From Branchiostoma floridae (Eukaryota; Chordata; Leptocardii; Amphioxiformes; Branchiostomatidae), in the NCBI RefSeq assembly GCF_000003815.2, contig NW_023365714.1, positions 447,254 through 468,450 on the forward strand: 21,197 bases of DNA. Direction: 5' to 3'. The position numbers and the translations under genes were made by a program. How positions within the stretch are numbered: the stretch's first letter is position 1; the number at the start of each line of letters is the position of its first letter. The notes beneath the pieces are model-generated. The model was not told the origin of the DNA. It saw only the letters and a list, made by a program, of their open reading frames with translations, and ran no database searches. Positions 17,395 through 21,197 of this stretch are shown piece by piece.

Positions 17395-17510
17395 CATTAC
17401 CTTCAAGACTACTTGATCACCTCGTTGCGTGATAACAACATACCTTAAGGGTGTTTGCTGGGTGTGACAAAGGTCTACTGCAGGTCGGCAGTAGGTGCGC
17501 CTTTGACCGT

Positions 17511-17515
17511 CCAAT
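17511..17515 (+). promoter_or_regulatory. CCAAT box, putative distal promoter of copy C
   Basis: GACCGTCCAATCAGCTCC as in copy B, about 80 bp before the candidate noncoding exon of C. Confidence 0.4.
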
Positions 17516-17589
17516 CAGCTCCAGCTTTACCCAGATAATTGAGGCACCCCAAAATACCGAAGAAGTCCAGCCCGGCCGGAGCCCCGCAC

Positions 17590-17711
17590 TTTCTGGTCGG
17601 AGGGCGCTGCGGCAGGTTCACACCGGAGTCACTTCAGGGTTCCTCCCGATAAACCCGCTTCACAGTCACGGTGCGACATCTCGCTACCCGCTCTAACCAC
17701 AGCAAACACAG
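17590..17711 (+). other. Candidate noncoding first exon of copy C
   Basis: Same block as 10440-10561, ending ACACAG|GTAAAA at 17711. The acceptor would be CTGTTCAG just before the ATG at 18742. Confidence 0.35.
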
Positions 17712-18087
17712 GTAAAACACGTTCTGCGTGATTCTGGTGGTCAAATGATGTTTTGCTGTTCAGTTATAGTTTTGCGGCAAATTTTTTTACCTTAGTCCAA
17801 ATTTACCTAAACGAGCCACCGATCGTCGCATTTTACGCTTTTGGTCCACTTACCCACAAAAGTCTTTTTCGCCTTTTTAGCTGACCAGGCCCAAGTTATA
17901 AGATCGTCTGTTAAATGTGTAAATGTGTAAGATAATGAAGTTAAATGATAAGACTAAGTCACTGAGTGTTTTGTTGAATTGCTACGTGGACGCCTATTTC
18001 TTGAATTTCGCTTATCCGATGGATCCAAAACCAGTGAACTAACTTCCAGGAGACTAGATGGGATCATGTTGCAAAGGTAACAAGGTG

Positions 18088-18155
18088 CCAATCAAATTGG
18101 AGGTTTGTCCAATAAGAACAGCAAGATCGGTACACGTGACCACATGGGGGCGGGG
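18088..18155 (+). promoter_or_regulatory. Conserved regulatory cluster upstream of copy C
   Basis: CCAAT (18088-18092 and 18109-18113), CACGTG (18133-18138) and GGGGGCGGGG (18146-18155) in the same order as in copy B. Confidence 0.45.
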
Positions 18156-18262
18156 CTTCGGCACGCTCGGTGGCCCGACCGGTTTCTGAGGTGTGACAAA
18201 AGAACAGCTCACAGCCTCCGGCAGAAATGGTGGCCGCTGGACCAAAGGTCGCGCGTCTTTAA

Positions 18263-18456
18263 AATACCACGAGAAAAACAAACTGTTCTCCAACTCAAGA
18301 CGTTTCCCCACCTGAATCTTTAAGATAAAGTGAGAAAAACAAATAAATTGTTCTCCAGCTCAAGAAGTTTCCCCACCGGTGTCTTTAGAATATAATGTGA
18401 AAAATAAACTATACTCCAACTCAAGAAGTTTTCCAACCGGAGTCTTCAAAATACGT
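18263..18456. repeat. Upstream tandem repeat of copy C (about 66-bp units, 3 copies)
   Basis: Three units with GTGAGAAAAACAAA, TGTTCTCCAACTCAAGA and TTTCCCCACCGG, counterparts of those at 8188-8395 and 11101-11300. Confidence 0.78.
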
Positions 18457-18741
18457 TGACAACTTAATGACAAGTAAGCAAACTAGCCCTCCTTCAACAT
18501 GTAGAACATACAGTAGCCCGGAGACAGAGTTAAAGGAGCTTCTGCGTGCCTTTTCCGCGAAAGCTTTACCATTTATCGCAGTAGCTTTAATTCTGACTAG
18601 ACTTTGTCTAAATCCCTTCGCTCGTCAATTCCTTTTGCCCGGATGTTTTTCCGTGCATTTATGGAGTGGACATTTTAAGAACAATATTGAACCCTTGTGC
18701 TTGGGCGTTGATGTTATCCACAGGACTGTTCAGGCCGGACC

Positions 18742-19075
18742 ATGAGAGTCTCCGTGCTCATGACGATGGGGCTGGTGGCCCTGCTCGGGACCGGTCGGTT
18801 CTTCGCAGCTGGAGACAACAGCGACGGGCCCAGTGCCTTGGAGGAGGAACTGGAACATCTGTTGGAGGAACTGGACGGGCCCAGCACCTTGAAGGAGGAA
18901 CTGGACGGGTCCAGCACCTTGGAGGAGGAACTAGACAGGTCCAGCACCTTGGAGGAGGAACTGGACGGGTCCAGCACCTTGGAGGAGGAACTGGACGGGT
19001 CCAGCACCTTGGAGGAGGAACTGGACCAAGTGTTGGAGGAACTGGCTGTCGTCCAGAAGGAGTTGGAGTCGAAAG
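18742..19075 (+). CDS. Copy C exon 1: signal peptide and 10-residue acidic repeats
   Basis: The ATG at 18742 follows GGCCGGACC, as in copy A. It is 334 nt, ends in phase 1 before GTGAGA. It has five full units after the first spacer, with variants DGPSTLKEEL and DRSSTLEEEL. The final spacer is DQVLEEL, where copy B has its TAG. Confidence 0.85.
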
Positions 19076-20660
19076 GTGAGATATAAACGCACCTCTTACT
19101 GCTTTGATACGCGCCTTGCTTCATCAATATTTATTTTGTTTTACTTGGTTTCCTTAGTTCTCACTACTTAAGTGATCTTTGTTTTAGGGATGACGAATAG
19201 CATGTAGAAGAAAAACGTCCTGCTTGAATAGACCATTTTGGATGAATGAATCATTTGTTTCATATAAAGCTATGATTTAAAAAATTGAAACGGGTTAAGC
19301 CCATGCTTTTTATATGTTGTTTTTTTACTGTGTTTCTTTTGTTGTCTTTATGTGTGTTTTATTGATTGGTTGGCAGTTGGAGACAACAGCGCTGGTCCCA
19401 ACACCCTGGAGGATGAACTGGGTTATGACGCTATCGTGCAGAGGGAGCTGGAGTTGAAAGGTCAGTTATGACGGCTCTGTTCCGGCTTTATGACGCTTAA
19501 CCTGTAACATTGTGTGGCCATAAACCGCATGTACGTACTGCAGTTTCCCCGCTCCCATAGAAACTACGCTTAACGTGTAACATTGTGTGGCCATAAACCA
19601 CATGTACTTACTGCAGTTTCCCCGCTCCCATGGAAACTACGCTTAACGTGTAATATTGTGTGGCCATAAACCGCATGTACGTACTGCAGTTTCCCCGCTC
19701 CCATAGAAACTACGCTTAACGTGTAAGATTGTGTGGCCATAAACCACATGTACGCACTGCAGTTTCCCAGTTCCCATACAAACTACGCTTAACGTGTAAC
19801 ATTGTGTGGCCATAAACCACATGTACTTACTGCAGTTTCCCCGCTCCCATACAAACTACGCTTAACGTGTAATATTGTGTGGCCATAAACTGCATGTACG
19901 TACTGCAGTTTCGCCGCTCCCGAACAAACTACGCTTAACGTGTAATATTGTGTGGCCATAAACCACATGTACGTACTGCAGTTTCCCCGCTCCCATACAA
20001 ACTACGCTTAACGTGTAAGATTGTGTGGCCATAAACCACATGTACGTACTGCAGTTTCCCCGCTCCCATACAAACTACGCTTAACGTGTAACATTGTGTG
20101 GCCATAAACCACATGTACGTACTGCAGTTTCCCCGCTCCCATACAAACTACGCTTAACGTGTAACATTGTGTAGCCATAAACCACATGTACGCACTGCAG
20201 TTTCCCCGCTCCCATACAAACTACGCTTAACGTGTAATATTGTGTGGCCAGAAACCGCATGTACGCACTGCAGTTTCCCCGGTCCCATACAAACTACGCT
20301 TAACGTGTAATATTGTGTGGCCATAAACCACATGTACGTTCTGCAGTTTCCCCGCTCCAATAGAAACTTTGTAAAGCATAGCAAATGGGCACCAGACTTA
20401 AGAATTGCATGCAACTAGCTCTATTCGAATATCTATTCTACATTTGCTGACCCACTGAAGATATATCTTGCTCAAAGTTTCTCCTTCAAGTTACTGCCTG
20501 CTTAAAACGTCAAAGATGCCACCGACTATACAGATACTCTCCCATCGTACGGTTAGAGAAGTTTGCAATTCTTCTGAGGTAGTTGAAAAATGATATTAAT
20601 ATTTTTTAGACGATGACATCAAAATGGCGGAAGATGGAGATGAAATGTCCCGACTACCCG
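18742..20660 (+). CDS. Lectin copy C (partial): signal peptide, acidic repeats and linker exons; lectin exons beyond window end
   Basis: Exons 18742-19075, 19377-19460 and 20610-20660 give 469 nt (156 codons plus one base), all open, all GT-AG with phase 1 junctions. The protein starts with the shared signal peptide, carries one unit, an EHLLEEL spacer, five full decapeptide units and DQVLEELAVVQKELESK, then the two acidic linker exons. The sequence after exon 3 matches the intron of copy B up to the window end, where B has its exon 4 about 280 bp further on, so the lectin exons are expected just outside. It is part of a tandem copy of the unit that contains B, but it kept exon 2 and has no stop codon. 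Confidence 0.83.
19377..19460 (+). CDS. Copy C exon 2: short acidic module (28 codons)
   Basis: The acceptor TTGGCAG ends at 19376 and the donor GTCAGT follows AAAG. It is 84 nt, phase 1-1. It encodes GDNSAGPNTLEDELGYDAIV followed by QRELELK, three codons longer than copy A exon 2. The GDNS.GP.TLEDEL part resembles the start of the exon 1 repeat. Confidence 0.82.
19491..20369. repeat. 73-bp minisatellite, about 12 units, copy C intron 2
   Basis: The unit contains CGCTTAACGTGTAA, TTGTGTGGCCATAAACC, CATGTACGTACTGCAG and TTTCCCCGCTCCCATA. It is the reverse complement of the 4-unit array in copy A, as expected from gene orientation. The 86-codon frame across it on the minus strand is an artefact. 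Confidence 0.95.
20610..20660 (+). CDS. Copy C exon 3: short acidic linker (17 codons)
   Basis: The acceptor ATTTTTTAG ends at 20609 and the donor GTAATA follows CCCG. It is 51 nt, phase 1-1, and encodes DDDIKMAEDGDEMSRLP, nearly the same as copy A exon 3. Confidence 0.8.
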
Positions 20661-20849
20661 GTAATATTCTTGCTTTTCCAACATTTGCTTTTTACTTGGT
20701 TCCCACTAGTAAAGTGATCTTTGTTTTAGGGTTGATGAATAGTATGTAGAACAAAAACGTCCCGCGTGAATGGAACATTTCTTGATGAGTAAGTCATTAG
20801 TTTCGTGTAAATCTATGATTTCAGAATTTGTGGTTCTTTTTTTCATTGG

Positions 20850-20945
20850 TCGATCTGTCTGTCTGTCTGCCTGTCTGTTTGTCTGTCTGCCTGTCTGTCT
20901 GTCTGCCTGTCTGTCTGCCTGTCTGTCTGTCTGCCTGTCTGTCGG
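20850..20945. repeat. CTGT/CTGC microsatellite, copy C intron 3
   Basis: The reverse-strand counterpart of the CAGA array in copy A, about 95 bp. Both sit beside the same conserved sequence (GGAGAGTAATTTCTTTC). Confidence 0.93.
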
Positions 20946-21197
20946 TTGGAGAGTAATTTCTTTCTTTTGTGATTCGTGGGACAATTTTACAATCATTAAA
21001 TGACGTAGCTTCTTCATGGGTCATAAGTGGATTTGGAATGCAACGTAACACATGAACACGGGTACATGTGATCCTATGCTTTTTATGCATAATGTGAGGC
21101 CTTCTGTCTACATCTACAAATAGAATAGCAAATCTGCACATGTACACCCTATCGGAGCGTCAGTTATTGTTATTGTTATTGGTTGGGCCGGCTACTC

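Overview
The window looks like animal nuclear DNA, most probably a cephalochordate (amphioxus, Branchiostoma-like). It has multi-exon genes with GT-AG introns, tRNA-derived SINEs, LINE ends, a MITE-like element, several minisatellites and three assembly gaps (runs of N). The species call is an inference from gene type and repeat style. No bacterial, viral or CRISPR feature is supported.

The only genes I can support are three paralogous copies (here A, B and C) of one secreted lectin-like gene. Exon 1 encodes a signal peptide and an acidic array of a 10-residue unit (typically DGSSTLEEEL, 30 bp per unit). Two small acidic exons follow (exons 2 and 3, both phase 1-1). Exons 4 and 5 together encode one jacalin-like / ZG16-type beta-prism lectin domain. 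Copy A (minus strand, 7886 down to 2699) is complete: five exons, 978 nt, 325 residues. Copy B (plus strand, 11597-13904) has the longest array, an in-frame TAG at 12149-12151, and no exon 2. Copy C (plus strand, from 18742) shows exons 1-3; its lectin exons would lie beyond the window end.

Layout. 1-1507: no recognised gene. 1608-2698: downstream flank of A with a few units of a 41-bp repeat. 2699-7886: gene A, with introns swollen by transposable elements. 7887-11596: shared upstream region of A and B, a large imperfect palindrome with a spacer of about 985 bp (9258-10242). 11597-13904: gene B. 13905-16437: downstream flank of B, with about 26 units of the 41-bp repeat and a LINE 3' end. 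16438 onward: a tandem copy of the segment starting near 9017, so the spacer, the upstream region and gene C repeat the spacer-plus-B unit. The duplication junction is near 16437/16438.

History inferred from the copies: an inverted duplication gave the head-to-head pair A/B, then a tandem duplication of about 7.4 kb gave C. Afterwards the copies diverged. The coding repeat has 6, 14 and 5 full units in A, B and C. B lost exon 2 together with a 73-bp minisatellite and gained a stop codon. A gained a SINE, a MITE and other repeats in its introns. If expressed, the proteins should be secreted carbohydrate-binding proteins with acidic stalks of different length. A mucosal or immune role is plausible from the ZG16 family but is not shown by the sequence.
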